From the NCBI RefSeq assembly GCF_028554725.1, contig NC_071668.1:48341732-48405731 (forward strand): DNA of 64,000 nucleotides, read 5' to 3'. Under the pieces are notes generated by a model. It did no database searches and had not been told where the DNA came from. It saw only the letters and a list, made by a program, of their open reading frames with translations. Positions 24,714 to 37,449 of this stretch are shown here, in pieces (the stretch's first letter is position 1; each line of letters begins with the position of its first letter). A program made the translations under genes and the position numbers. The DNA is from Zeugodacus cucurbitae (lineage: Eukaryota > Arthropoda > Insecta > Diptera > Tephritidae).

Positions 24714-26708
24714 TTATTGTTGAGAAATGCCCTCCATTTCTAAGGCTCGGAAAATCTTAGAAATCGAGTAAATAAAGGCAGCGGTGCGTAAATCATTGCA
24801 GAGACCGAATTCATTGGCCACAATCTTAATGCCTGCCCCCGCAGTTTCCATAACTGTTTGTAGTCCTGCGTCTACAATATCCGCCTCCTTCGTACAGTCT
24901 CTTATGAGCTTTAACTTTTTGTTTGGCTTGAACTTATCCTAAATAAATAAATTAAAAAAATTCATATTAACAAATTAACTTATTTGCACGGTGGTCAAAG
25001 TTCACTTACCTCGCACTCATTCATGGAGTTAAAGATCTCGTTGATTATGGCTTTCTCGCGTTTAACATTCATTTTGCCATAAGATACATGATTGATATTC
25101 TTTAAGTACTCAAAGTAGGATACCGTTACACCGCCAGCATTGCAAAACAAATCCGGTATAATGAGTACATTCTTTTTACGTAATATTTCATCGGCAGCTG
25201 GCGTCGAAGGACCATTAGCGCCTTCTAAAATCATCTTGGCTTGTACACTGTTAGCATTTTCGACAGTGAGAACCTTTTGCGTAGAGCAAGGCATTAGTAT
25301 ATCGCATTTTTCACCCAACAAACTGCCCTCTTTTTCGGTGGCTTTGGTATAGCCCTTGATTGATTTATTATTTTTTGCATAATACTCCATTAAGTCCTAA
25401 GTATATGAAGAAAATTAAAAAAATATTATCATGGAGATATTTATTTTCAATACGCCACATACCTTTGGATCAATGCCATTCTCATTTACTAGAGACACGT
25501 CAAATTCTTGAACACCGATCAGTTTGGCACCGGCTTCCACTACAAAAACGGATGCATGGGAACCGACATTGCCAAACCCTTGTACGATCACGGTTTTATC
25601 TTTCCAACCAGTCTTCCAGCCTAATAAATCCATCCAATATTTATCCATAATAAAACATTCAGCCGCCTTAAATAGACCACGTCCCGTGGCGGCGGTGCGA
25701 CCATTTATACCGCCTATTTCTACTGGCTTACCAGTCGTGATGGCCAATGCATCTACATCGTTATAGCCTAGAAGAACAATTTATTTGTCTATCAAGACGT
25801 TTTCTAATATTTCATAAAAAAAAATTACCAAAAGTTTTAATATATTGATCCACCAACCAACTCATCTCGCGTTGGCTGGTATTCACATCTGGTGCCGGTA
25901 CATCTATACCCGGACCTATCATATTGCGACGTAATAGCTCCATTGTATAGCGACGCGTAATTGTTTGCAATTCTTGTGCAGTATACTTCTTCGGGTCGAT
26001 ACGTATGCCACCCTTGGAACCACCAAACGGTACATTCACGCAAGCCGTCTTAAACGCCATCAGATAAGCCAAAGCGCGTATCTCATCGGCGTCGACGTCC
26101 ATGGCAAAACGTATGCCTACAAAAGAGGAACGGATATTATCAGTCAGTTATATATATCATGCTAGACATCAGCAGTTGAAGCATTGAAAAGGAAGAACAT
26201 TTTCTTGAAACACACAACTACATGCATATATTCTAGAAAATTCGTTGAGAAATTTTTTGAATATACCAGCTTTTCTAGAAAAATAATAGCCAATAATATA
26301 ATTGAACCCACCGCCTTTGAGTGGTAATCTGTGTCTAGTGTGGTGTGCGCGATAGCCGGTGATTAGCTCGTAATTGCCATCACTTCTTATTATAGGGAAG
26401 GTAACTTCCAATAGATTTGTAGTGCAGCCCATCAATTTAAGCATGGCGGAAACACGTTGTTCACGCTGTTCCTTCTTCATGTAAGGATACTTTTCCAGCT
26501 CCTTTATCATCATCGGCTCCATTAGCTGAGCGGCCGAGTGATAATAATACTCAACCATGTGTGCAAATGGTGGGTCTTTGTCTTTATTGATTTTTTCCAA
26601 ATGCTTGGGCATCACGTGCTTTTCACGCGTAGCTCCAAGTCCGGTCCAGTTTAAAACTGTCTTCGATAGTGAAGATCGTAAAAGTTTACCATTTAAAAGG
26701 AAGGACAT
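24714..26708 (-). CDS. Glutamate dehydrogenase, copy 9 (D272Y)
   Basis: Exons: 26312-26708, 25829-26116, 25463-25767, 25010-25396, 24714-24938. The frame and splice borders are intact. D272Y, encoded by a single base change near 25639, alters the DKDWMD segment of exon 3 between the GRTAATGRG loop and the Rossmann fold. AATAAA is at 24594-24599. Confidence 0.92.
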
Positions 26709-27165
26709 ATTGCCTTGCGATAATGCAATCCCAGTTATGATTTTTTTTGTGTGTTTTTGTAAGAAATTTTTTGCACTCACTTTTTCGGCAATTATTTTGG
26801 TATCCGCTGATTTTGTTGTATATTGTATATATACAATTGTATTACGAATATATAAATATTCCACAATATTCAGTAAGAAAATATTTTTTGTTTATTTATT
26901 ATTTGCGTCAGGTTTTTTTTTGTAATTATTTTCTTCGAGAACAAATTCAAATCGCTCCGTTCAACACAACTGTTCTTATGAAAATCTCAATATCAACTGA
27001 ACTGAGAAAAATAAATTTGACAATATTGACTGTTTATGTTTTGAAGTTTTGATTTTTTCTGTTGAAAATATGTTAATGTTAATGTTTTTTTAATGTTAAT
27101 TATTTTATTCTGGCAAAAATTTTGGATTTTGGGGATCGTAAAAAATGACGAATAATGCATAATAA

Positions 27166-27392
27166 CCCCTACCCACTTACTACGCTATTTTTGGTGCATT
27201 TGGTGGATGGATTTTTGGTACCATTCACCACTTTTTTGGTGCATTTTGGTGCATTTGATGCATTGACGCGTGGTGAAAACCCGATTTTTTCACGGCGCGC
27301 AAATGGGGTTATACAGGTCGTATGAGTACCATATTACCAAAAACAGAAAAACAGATATAAGGGTACCAAAAACAGAGGTAAGTGGGTAGGGG
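27166..27392. mobile_element. Foldback MITE-like element, spacer 9
   Basis: 227 bp, common type, both ends intact. Confidence 0.62.
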
Positions 27393-27580
27393 TTTTGTTT
27401 TTTAATTGTAAAACTGTTGCTGTCAAGAAGCCATTTTGTTTGTGTTTGTGTAAAGAAATATTTATTTAAAAATTGAAGAAAAATATACAAAAGGATATTA
27501 CACTTTGGATCTTATAAATATATAAATGTAAAATGTGTAAAAATAAACAATCGCCTAGCGACTTCAGACGCATTCTGCAA

Positions 27581-27709
27581 TTATTGCTGAGAAATGCCCT
27601 TCAATTCTAATGCTCGGAAAATCTTCGAAATCGAGTAAATAAAGGCGGCGGTGCGTAAATCATTGCAGTGGTGAATGCCACCAAAATTGGCGTAGTAAGT
27701 GGGTAGGGG
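27581..27709 (-). pseudogene. Exon-5 relic plus solo MITE end, spacer 9
   Basis: Relic 27581-27668 and solo end 27669-27709, LKGISQQ type, followed by a long T run. Confidence 0.83.
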
Positions 27710-27899
27710 TTTTTTTTTTTTTAATTGTTAAACTGTTGCTGTCAAGAAGCCATTCTGTTTGTGTTTTTGTAAAGAAATATTTATTTAAAAATTTAAGAAA
27801 AATATACAAAAGGATATTACACTTTGGATCTTATAAATATATAAATGTAAAATTTGTAAAAATAAATAATCGCCAAGCGACTTCAGACGCATTCTGTAA

Positions 27900-29894
27900 T
27901 TATTGTTGAGAAATGCCCTCCATTTCTAAGGCTCGGAAAATCTTAGAAATCGAGTAAATAAAGGCAGCGGTGCGTAAATCATTGCAGAGACCGAATTCAT
28001 TGGCCACAATCTTAATGCCTGCCCCCGCAGTTTCCATAACTGTTTGTAGTCCTGCGTCTACAATATCCGCCTCCTTCGTACAGTCTCTTATGAGCTTTAA
28101 CTTTTTGTTTGGCTTGAACTTATCCTAAATAAATAAATTAAAAAAATTCATATTAACAAATTAACTTATTTGCACGGTGGTCAAAGTTCACTTACCTCGC
28201 ACTCATTCATGGAGTTAAAGATCTCGTTGATTATGGCTTTCTCGCGTTTAACATTCATTTTGCCATAAGATACATGATTGATATTCTTTAAGTACTCAAA
28301 GTAGGATACCGTTACACCGCCAGCATTGCAAAACAAATCCGGTATAATGAGTACATTCTTTTTACGTAATATTTCATCGGCAGCTGGCGTCGAAGGACCA
28401 TTAGCGCCTTCTAAAATCATCTTGGCTTGTACACTGTTAGCATTTTCGACAGTGAGAACCTTTTGCGTAGAGCAAGGCATTAGTATATCGCATTTTTCAC
28501 CCAACAAACTGCCCTCTTTTTCGGTGGCTTTGGTATAGCCCTTGATTGATTTATTATTTTTTGCATAATACTCCATTAAGTCCTAAGTATATGAAGAAAA
28601 TTAAAAAAATATTATCATGGAGATATTTATTTTCAATACGCCACATACCTTTGGATCAATGCCATTCTCATTTACTAGAGACACGTCAAATTCTTGAACA
28701 CCGATCAGTTTGGCACCGGCTTCCACTACAAAAACGGATGCATGGGAACCGACATTGCCAAACCCTTGTACGATCACGGTTTTATCTTTCCAACCAGTCT
28801 TCCAGCCTAATAAATCCATCCAATCTTTATCCATAATAAAACATTCAGCCGCCTTAAATAGACCACGTCCCGTGGCGGCGGTGCGACCATTTATACCGCC
28901 TATTTCTACTGGCTTACCAGTCGTGATGGCCAATGCATCTACATCGTTATAGCCTAGAAGAACAATTTATTTGTCTATCAAGACGTTTTCTAATATTTCA
29001 TAAAAAAAAATTACCAAAAGTTTTAATATATTGATCCACCAACCAACTCATCTCGCGTTGGCTGGTATTCACATCTGGTGCCGGTACATCTATACCCGGA
29101 CCTATCATATTGCGACGTAATAGCTCCATTGTATAGCGACGCGTAATTGTTTGCAATTCTTGTGCAGTATACTTCTTCGGGTCGATACGTATGCCACCCT
29201 TGGAACCACCAAACGGTACATTCACGCAAGCCGTCTTAAACGCCATCAGATAAGCCAAAGCGCGTATCTCATCGGCGTCGACGTCCATGGCAAAACGTAT
29301 GCCTACAAAAGAGGAACGGATATTATCAGTCAGTTATATATATCATGCTAGACATCAGCAGTTGAAGCATTGAAAAGGAAGAACATTTTCTTGAAACACA
29401 CAACTACATGCATATATTCTAGAAAATTCGTTGAGAAATTTTTTGAATATACCAGCTTTTCTAGAAAAATAATAGCCAATAATATAATTGAACCCACCGC
29501 CTTTGAGTGGTAATCTGTGTCTAGTGTGGTGTGCGCGATAGCCGGTGATTAGCTCGTAATTGCCATCACTTCTTATTATAGGGAAGGTAACTTCCAATAG
29601 ATTTGTAGTGCAGCCCATCAATTTAAGCATGGCGGAAACACGTTGTTCACGCTGTTCCTTCTTCATGTAAGGATACTTTTCCAGCTTCTTTATCATCATC
29701 GGCTCCATTAGCTGAGCGGCCGAGTGATAATAATACTCAACCATGTGTGCAAATGGTGGGTCTTTGTCTTTATTGATTTTTTCCAAATGCTTGGGCATCA
29801 CGTGCTTTTCACGCGTAGCTCCAAGTCCGGTCCAGTTTAAAACTGTCTTCGATAGTGAAGATCGTAAAAGTTTACGATTTAAAAGGAAGGACAT
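27900..29894 (-). CDS. Glutamate dehydrogenase, copy 10 (G7R, E70K)
   Basis: Exons: 29498-29894, 29015-29302, 28649-28953, 28196-28582, 27900-28124. Open throughout. G7R adds a positive charge in the presumed mitochondrial presequence, which such peptides usually tolerate. E70K lies in the N-terminal helical region. AATAAA is at 27780-27785. Confidence 0.92.
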
Positions 29895-30351
29895 ATTGCC
29901 TTGCGATAATGCAATCCCAGTTATGATTTTTTTTGTGTGTTTTTGTAAGAAATTTTTTGCACTCACTTTTTCGGCAATTATTTTGGTATCCGCTGATTTT
30001 GTTGTATATTGTATATATACAATTGTATTACGAATATATAAATATTCCACAATATTCAGTAAGAAAATATTTTTTGTTTATTTATTATTTGCGTCAGGTT
30101 TTTTTTTGTAATTATTTTCTTCGAGAACAAATTCAAATCGCTCCGTTCAACACAACTGTTCTTATGAAAATCTCAATATCAACTGAACTGAGAAAAATAA
30201 ATTTGACAATATTGACTGTTTATGTTTTGAAGTTTTGATTTTTTCTGTTGAAAATATGTTAATGTTAGTGTTTTTTTAATGTTAATTATTTTATTCTGGC
30301 AAAAATTTTGGATTTTGGGGATCGTAAAAAATGACGAATAATGCATAATAA

Positions 30352-30578
30352 CCCCTACCCACTTACTACGCTATTTTTGGTGCATTTGGTGGATGGATTT
30401 TTGGTACCATTCACCACTTTTTTGGTGCATTTTGGTGCATTTGATGCATTGACGCGTGGTGAAAACCCGATTTTTTCACGGCGCGCAAATGGGGTTATAC
30501 AGGTCGTATGAGTACCATATTACCAAAAACAGAAAAACAGATATAAGGGTACCAAAAACAGAGGTAAGTGGGTAGGGG
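30352..30578. mobile_element. Foldback MITE-like element, spacer 10
   Basis: 227 bp, common type. The GTTAAT repeat tract between this element and the promoter has a private A-to-G change. Confidence 0.62.
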
Positions 30579-30766
30579 TTTTGTTTTTTAATTGTAAAAC
30601 TGTTGCTGTCAAGAAGCCATTTTGTTTGTGTTTGTGTAAAGAAATATTTATTTAAAAATTGAAGAAAAATATACAAAAGGATATTACACTTTGGATCTTA
30701 TAAATATATAAATGTAAAATGTGTAAAAATAAACAATCGCCTAGCGACTTCAGACGCATTCTGCAA

Positions 30767-30895
30767 TTATTGCTGAGAAATGCCCTCCAATTCTAATGCT
30801 CGGAAAATCTTCGAAATCGAGTAAATAAAGGCGGCGGTGCGTAAATCATTGCAGTGGTGAATGCCACCAAAATTGGCGTAGTAAGTGGGTAGGGG
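30767..30895 (-). pseudogene. Exon-5 relic plus solo MITE end, spacer 10
   Basis: Relic 30767-30854 and solo end 30855-30895. A short T run gives the same chance 74-codon frame as in spacer 8. Confidence 0.83.
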
Positions 30896-31081
30896 TTTTT
30901 TTTTAATTGTTAAACTGTTGCTGTCAAGAAGCCATTCTGTTTGTGTTTTTGTAAAGAAATATTTATTTAAAAATTTAAGAAAAATATACAAAAGGATATT
31001 ACACTTTGGATCTTATAAATATATAAATGTAAAATTTGTAAAAATAAATAATCGCCAAGCGACTTCAGACGCATTCTGTAA

Positions 31082-33076
31082 TTATTGTTGAGAAATGCCC
31101 TCCATTTCTAAGGCTCGGAAAATCTTAGAAATCGAGTAAATAAAGGCAGCGGTGCGTAAATCATTGCAGAGACCGAATTCATTGGCCACAATCTTAATGC
31201 CTGCCCCCGCAGTTTCCATAACTGTTTGTAGTCCTGCGTCTACAATATCCGCCTCCTTCGTACAGTCTCTTATGAGCTTTAACTTTTTGTTTGGCTTGAA
31301 CTTATCCTAAATAAATAAATTAAAAAAATTCATATTAACAAATTAACTTATTTGCACGGTGGTCAAAGTTCACTTACCTCGCACTCATTCATGGAGTTAA
31401 AGATCTCGTTGATTATGGCTTTCTCGCGTTTAACATTCATTTTGCCATAAGATACATGATTGATATTCTTTAAGTACTCAAAGTAGGATACCGTTACACC
31501 GCCAGCATTGCAAAACAAATCCGGTATAATGAGTACATTCTTTTTACGTAATATTTCATCGGCAGCTGGCGTCGAAGGACCATTAGCGCCTTCTAAAATC
31601 ATCTTGGCTTGTACACTGTTAGCATTTTCGACAGTGAGAACCTTTTGCGTAGAGCAAGGCATTAGTATATCGCATTTTTCACCCAACAAACTGCCCTCTT
31701 TTTCGGTGGCTTTGGTATAGCCCTTGATTGATTTATTATTTTTTGCATAATACTCCATTAAGTCCTAAGTATATGAAGAAAATTAAAAAAATATTATCAT
31801 GGAGATATTTATTTTCAATACGCCACATACCTTTGGATCAATGCCATTCTCATTTACTAGAGACACGTCAAATTCTTGAACACCGATCAGTTTGGCACCG
31901 GCTTCCACTACAAAAACGGATGCATGGGAACCGACATTGCCAAACCCTTGTACGATCACGGTTTTATCTTTCCAACCAGTCTTCCAGCCTAATAAATCCA
32001 TCCAATCTTTATCCATAATAAAACATTCAGCCGCCTTAAATAGACCACGTCCCGTGGCGGCGGTGCGACCATTTATACCGCCTATTTCTACTGGCTTACC
32101 AGTCGTGATGGCCAATGCATCTACATCGTTATAGCCTAGAAGAACAATTTATTTGTCTATCAAGACGTTTTCTAATATTTCATAAAAAAAAATTACCAAA
32201 AGTTTTAATATATTGATCCACCAACCAACTCATCTCGCGTTGGCTGGTATTCACATCTGGTGCCGGTACATCTATACCCGGACCTATCATATTGCGACGT
32301 AATAGCTCCATTGTATAGCGACGCGTAATTGTTTGCAATTCTTGTGCAGTATACTTCTTCGGGTCGATACGTATGCCACCCTTGGAACCACCAAACGGTA
32401 CATTCACGCAAGCCGTCTTAAACGCCATCAGATAAGCCAAAGCGCGTATCTCATCGGCGTCGACGTCCATGGCAAAACGTATGCCTACAAAAGAGGAACG
32501 GATATTATCAGTCAGTTATATATATCATGCTAGACATCAGCAGTTGAAGCATTGAAAAGGAAGAACATTTTCTTGAAACACACAACTACATGCATATATT
32601 CTAGAAAATTCGTTGAGAAATTTTTTGAATATACCAGCTTTTCTAGAAAAATAATAGCCAATAATATAATTGAACCCACCGCCTTTGAGTGGTAATCTGT
32701 GTCTAGTGTGGTGTGCGCGATAGCCGGTGATTAGCTCGTAATTGCCATCACTTCTTATTATAGGGAAGGTAACTTCCAATAGATTTGTAGTGCAGCCCAT
32801 CAATTTAAGCATGGCGGAAACACGTTGTTCACGCTGTTCCTTCTTCATGTAAGGATACTTTTCCAGCTCCTTTATCATCATCGGCTCCATTAGCTGAGCG
32901 GCCGAGTGATAATAATACTCAACCATGTGTGCAAATGGTGGGTCTTTGTCTTTATTGATTTTTTCCAAATGCTTGGGCATCACGTGCTTTTCACGCGTAG
33001 CTCCAAGTCCGGTCCAGTTTAAAACTGTCTTCGATAGTGAAGATCGTAAAAGTTTACCATTTAAAAGGAAGGACAT
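31082..33076 (-). CDS. Glutamate dehydrogenase, copy 11 (consensus protein; leader insertion)
   Basis: Exons: 32680-33076, 32197-32484, 31831-32135, 31378-31764, 31082-31306. The product equals the consensus. A 4-bp insertion lies about 115 bp upstream of the ATG (near 33189). It would shift the frame of any coding extension in the leader, while the protein from the chosen ATG is untouched. This supports the 533-residue model. AATAAA is at 30962-30967. Confidence 0.93.
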
Positions 33077-33537
33077 ATTGCCTTGCGATAATGCAATCCC
33101 AGTTATGATTTTTTTTGTGTGTTTTTGTAAGAAATTTTTTGCACTCACTTTTTCGGCAATTATTTTGGTATCCGCTGATTTTGTTGTAAATATATTGTAT
33201 ATATACAATTGTATTACGAATATATAAATATTCCACAATATTCAGTAAGAAAATATTTTTTGTTTATTTATTATTTGCGTCAGGTTTTTTTTTGTAATTA
33301 TTTTCTTCGAGAACAAATTCAAATCGCTCCGTTCAACACAACTGTTCTTATGAAAATCTCAATATCAACTGAACTGAGAAAAATAAATTTGACAATATTG
33401 ACTGTTTATGTTTTGAAGTTTTGATTTTTTCTGTTGAAAATATGTTAATGTTAATGTTTTTTTAATGTTAATTATTTTATTCTGGCAAAAATTTTGGATT
33501 TTGGGGATCGTAAAAAATGACGAATAATGCATAATAA

Positions 33538-33764
33538 CCCCTACCCACTTACTACGCTATTTTTGGTGCATTTGGTGGATGGATTTTTGGTACCATTCAC
33601 CACTTTTTTGGTGCATTTTGGTGCATTTGATGCATTGACGCGTGGTGAAAACCCGATTTTTTCACGGCGCGCAAATGGGGTTATACAGGTCGTATGAGTA
33701 CCATATTACCAAAAACAGAAAAACAGATATAAGGGTACCAAAAACAGAGGTAAGTGGGTAGGGG
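33538..33764. mobile_element. Foldback MITE-like element, spacer 11
   Basis: 227 bp, common type, both ends intact. Confidence 0.62.
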
Positions 33765-33952
33765 TTTTGTTTTTTAATTGTAAAACTGTTGCTGTCAAGA
33801 AGCCATTTTGTTTGTGTTTGTGTAAAGAAATATTTATTTAAAAATTGAAGAAAAATATACAAAAGGATATTACACTTTGGATCTTATAAATATATAAATG
33901 TAAAATGTGTAAAAATAAACAATCGCCTAGCGACTTCAGACGCATTCTGCAA

Positions 33953-34081
33953 GTATTGCTGAGAAATGCCCTCCAATTCTAATGCTCGGAAAATCTTCGA
34001 AATCGAGTAAATAAAGGCGGCGGTGCGTAAATCATTGCAGTGGTGAATGCCACCAAAATTGGCGTAGTAAGTGGGTAGGGG
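33953..34081 (-). pseudogene. Exon-5 relic plus solo MITE end, spacer 11 (stop lost)
   Basis: Relic 33953-34040 and solo end 34041-34081. The relic's TAA stop has become TAC through a T-to-G change on the plus strand, letting the chance frame run on to 33884. This fits a segment under no coding constraint. Confidence 0.83.
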
Positions 34082-34267
34082 TTTTTTTTTAATTGTTAAA
34101 CTGTTGCTGTCAAGAAGCCATTCTGTTTGTGTTTTTGTAAAGAAATATTTATTTAAAAATTTAAGAAAAATATACAAAAGGATATTACACTTTGGATCTT
34201 ATAAATATATAAATGTAAAATTTGTAAAAATAAATAATCGTCAAGCGACTTCAGACGCATTCTGTAA

Positions 34268-36262
34268 TTATTGTTGAGAAATGCCCTCCATTTCTAAGGC
34301 TCGGAAAATCTTAGAAATCGAGTAAATAAAGGCAGCGGTGCGTAAATCATTGCAGAGACCGAATTCATTGGCCACAATCTTAATGCCTGCCCCCGCAGTT
34401 TCCATAACTGTTTGTAGTCCTGCGTCTACAATATCCGCCTCCTTCGAAAAGTCTCTTATGAGCTTTAACTTTTTGTTTGGCTTGAACTTATCCTAAATAA
34501 ATAAATTAAAAAAATTCATATTAAAAAATTAACTTATTTGCACGGTGGTCAAAGTTCACTTACCTCGCACTCATTCATGGAGTTAAAGATCTCGTTGATT
34601 ATGGCTTTCTCGCGTTTAACATTCATTTTGCCATAAGATACATGATTGATATTCTTTAAGTACTCAAAGTAGGATACCGTTACACCGCCAGCATTGCAAA
34701 ACAAATCCGGTATAATGAGTACATTCTTTTTACGTAATATTTCATCGGCAGCTGGCGTCGAAGGACCATTAGCGCCTTCTAAAATCATCTTGGCTTGTAC
34801 ACTGTTAGCATTTTCGACAGTGAGAACCTTTTGCGTAGAGCAAGGCATTAGTATATCGCATTTTTCACCCAACAAACTGCCCTCTTTTTCGGTGGCTTTG
34901 GTATAGCCCTTGATTGATTTATTATTTTTTGCATAATACTCCATTAAGTCCTAAGTATATGAAGAAAATTAAAAAAATATTATCATGGAGATATTTATTT
35001 TCAATACGCCACATACCTTTGGATCAATGCCATTCTCATTTACTAGAGACACGTCAAATTCTTGAACACCGATCAGTTTGGCACCGGCTTCCACTACAAA
35101 AACGGATGCATGGGAACCGACATTGCCAAACCCTTGTACGATCACGGTTTTATCTTTCCAACCAGTCTTCCAGCCTAATAAATCCATCCAATCTTTATCC
35201 ATAATAAAACATTCAGCCGCCTTAAATAGACCACGTCCCGTGGCGGCGGTGCGACCATTTATACCGCCTATTTCTACTGGCTTACCAGTCGTGATGGCCA
35301 ATGCATCTACATCGTTATAGCCTAGAAGAACAATTTATTTGTCTATCAAGACGTTTTCTAATATTTCATAAAAAAAAATTACCAAAAGTTTTAATATATT
35401 GATCCACCAACCAACTCATCTCGCGTTGGCTGGTATTCACATCTGGTGCCGGTACATCTATACCCGGACCTATCATATTGCGACGTAATAGCTCCATTGT
35501 ATAGCGACGCGTAATTGTTTGCAATTCTTGTGCAGTATACTTCTTCGGGTCGATACGTATGCCACCCTTGGAACCACCAAACGGTACATTCACGCAAGCC
35601 GTCTTAAACGCCATCAGATAAGCCAAAGCGCGTATCTCATCGGCGTCGACGTCCATGGCAAAACGTATGCCTACAAAAGAGGAACGGATATTATCAGTCA
35701 GTTATATATATCATGCTAGACATCAGCAGTTGAAGCATTGAAAAGGAAGAACATTTTCTTGAAACACACAACTACATGCATATATTCTAGAAAATTCGTT
35801 GAGAAATTTTTTGAATATACCAGCTTTTCTAGAAAAATAATAGCCAATAATATAATTGAACCCACCGCCTTTGAGTGGTAATCTGTGTCTAGTGTGGTGT
35901 GCGCGATAGCCGGTGATTAGCTCGTAATTGCCATCACTTCTTATTATAGGGAAGGTAACTTCCAATAGATTTGTAGTGCAGCCCATCAATTTAAGCATGG
36001 CGGAAACACGTTGTTCACGCTGTTCCTTCTTCATGTAAGGATACTTTTCCAGCTCCTTTATCATCATCGGCTCCATTAGCTGAGCGGCCGAGTGATAATA
36101 ATACTCAACCATGTGTGCAAATGGTGGGTCTTTGTCTTTATTGATTTTTTCCAAATGCTTGGGCATCACGTGCTTTTCACGCGTAGCTCCAAGTCCGGTC
36201 CAGTTTAAAACTGTCTTCGATAGTGAAGATCGTAAAAGTTTACCATTTAAAAGGAAGGACAT
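34268..36262 (-). CDS. Glutamate dehydrogenase, copy 12 (C474F, T475S)
   Basis: Exons: 35866-36262, 35383-35670, 35017-35321, 34564-34950, 34268-34492. Two nearby base changes in exon 5 (around 34447-34449) give C474F and T475S in the divergent antenna-like region. Intron 4 also has a private C-to-A change, so the small cluster may be one mutation tract. AATAAA is at 34148-34153. Confidence 0.92.
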
Positions 36263-36719
36263 ATTGCCTTGCGATAATGCAATCCCAGTTATGATTTTTT
36301 TTGTGTGTTTTTGTAAGAAATTTTTTGCACTCACTTTTTCGGCAATTATTTTGGTATCCGCTGATTTTGTTGTATATTGTATATATACAATTGTATTACG
36401 AATATATAAATATTCCACAATATTCAGTAAGAAAATATTTTTTGTTTATTTATTATTTGCGTCAGGTTTTTTTTTGTAATTATTTTCTTCGAGAACAAAT
36501 TCAAATCGCTCCGTTCAACACAACTGTTCTTATGAAAATCTCAATATCAACTGAACTGAGAAAAATAAATTTGACAATATTGACTGTTTATGTTTTGAAG
36601 TTTTGATTTTTTCTGTTGAAAATATGTTAATGTTAATGTTTTTTTAATGTTAATTATTTTATTCTGGCAAAAATTTTGGATTTTGGGGATCGTAAAAAAT
36701 GACGAATAATGCATAATAA

Positions 36720-36946
36720 CCCCTACCCACTTACTACGCTATTTTTGGTGCATTTGGTGGATGGATTTTTGGTACCATTCACCACTTTTTTGGTGCATTT
36801 TGGTGCATTTGATGCATTGACGCGTGGTGAAAACCCGATTTTTTCACGGCGCGCAAATGGGGTTATACAGGTCGTATGAGTACCATATTACCAAAAACAG
36901 AAAAACAGATATAAGGGTACCAAAAACAGAGCTAAGTGGGTAGGGG
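36720..36946. mobile_element. Foldback MITE-like element, spacer 12
   Basis: 227 bp. The right terminal repeat has GCTAAGTGGG instead of GGTAAGTGGG. Confidence 0.62.
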
Positions 36947-37134
36947 TTTTGTTTTTTAATTGTAAAACTGTTGCTGTCAAGAAGCCATTTTGTTTGTGTT
37001 TGTGTAAAGAAATATTTATTTAAAAATTGAAGAAAAATATACAAAAGGATATTACACTTTGGATCTTATAAATATATAAATGTAAAATGTGTAAAAATAA
37101 ACAATCGCCTAGCGACTTCAGACGCATTCTGCAA

Positions 37135-37263
37135 TTATTGCTGAGAAATGCCCTTCAATTCTAATGCTCGGAAAATCTTCGAAATCGAGTAAATAAAGGC
37201 GGCGGTGCGTAAATCATTGCAGTGGTGAATGCCACCAAAATTGGCGTAGTAAGTGGGTAGGGG
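37135..37263 (-). pseudogene. Exon-5 relic plus solo MITE end, spacer 12
   Basis: Relic 37135-37222 and solo end 37223-37263, LKGISQQ type, short T run. Confidence 0.83.
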
Positions 37264-37449
37264 TTTTTTTTTAATTGTTAAACTGTTGCTGTCAAGAAGC
37301 CATTCTGTTTGTGTTTTTGTAAAGAAATATTTATTTAAAAATTTAAGAAAAATATACAAAAGGATATTACACTTTGGATCTTATAAATATATAAATGTAA
37401 AATTTGTAAAAATAAATAATCGCCAAGCGACTTCAGACGCATTCTGTAA

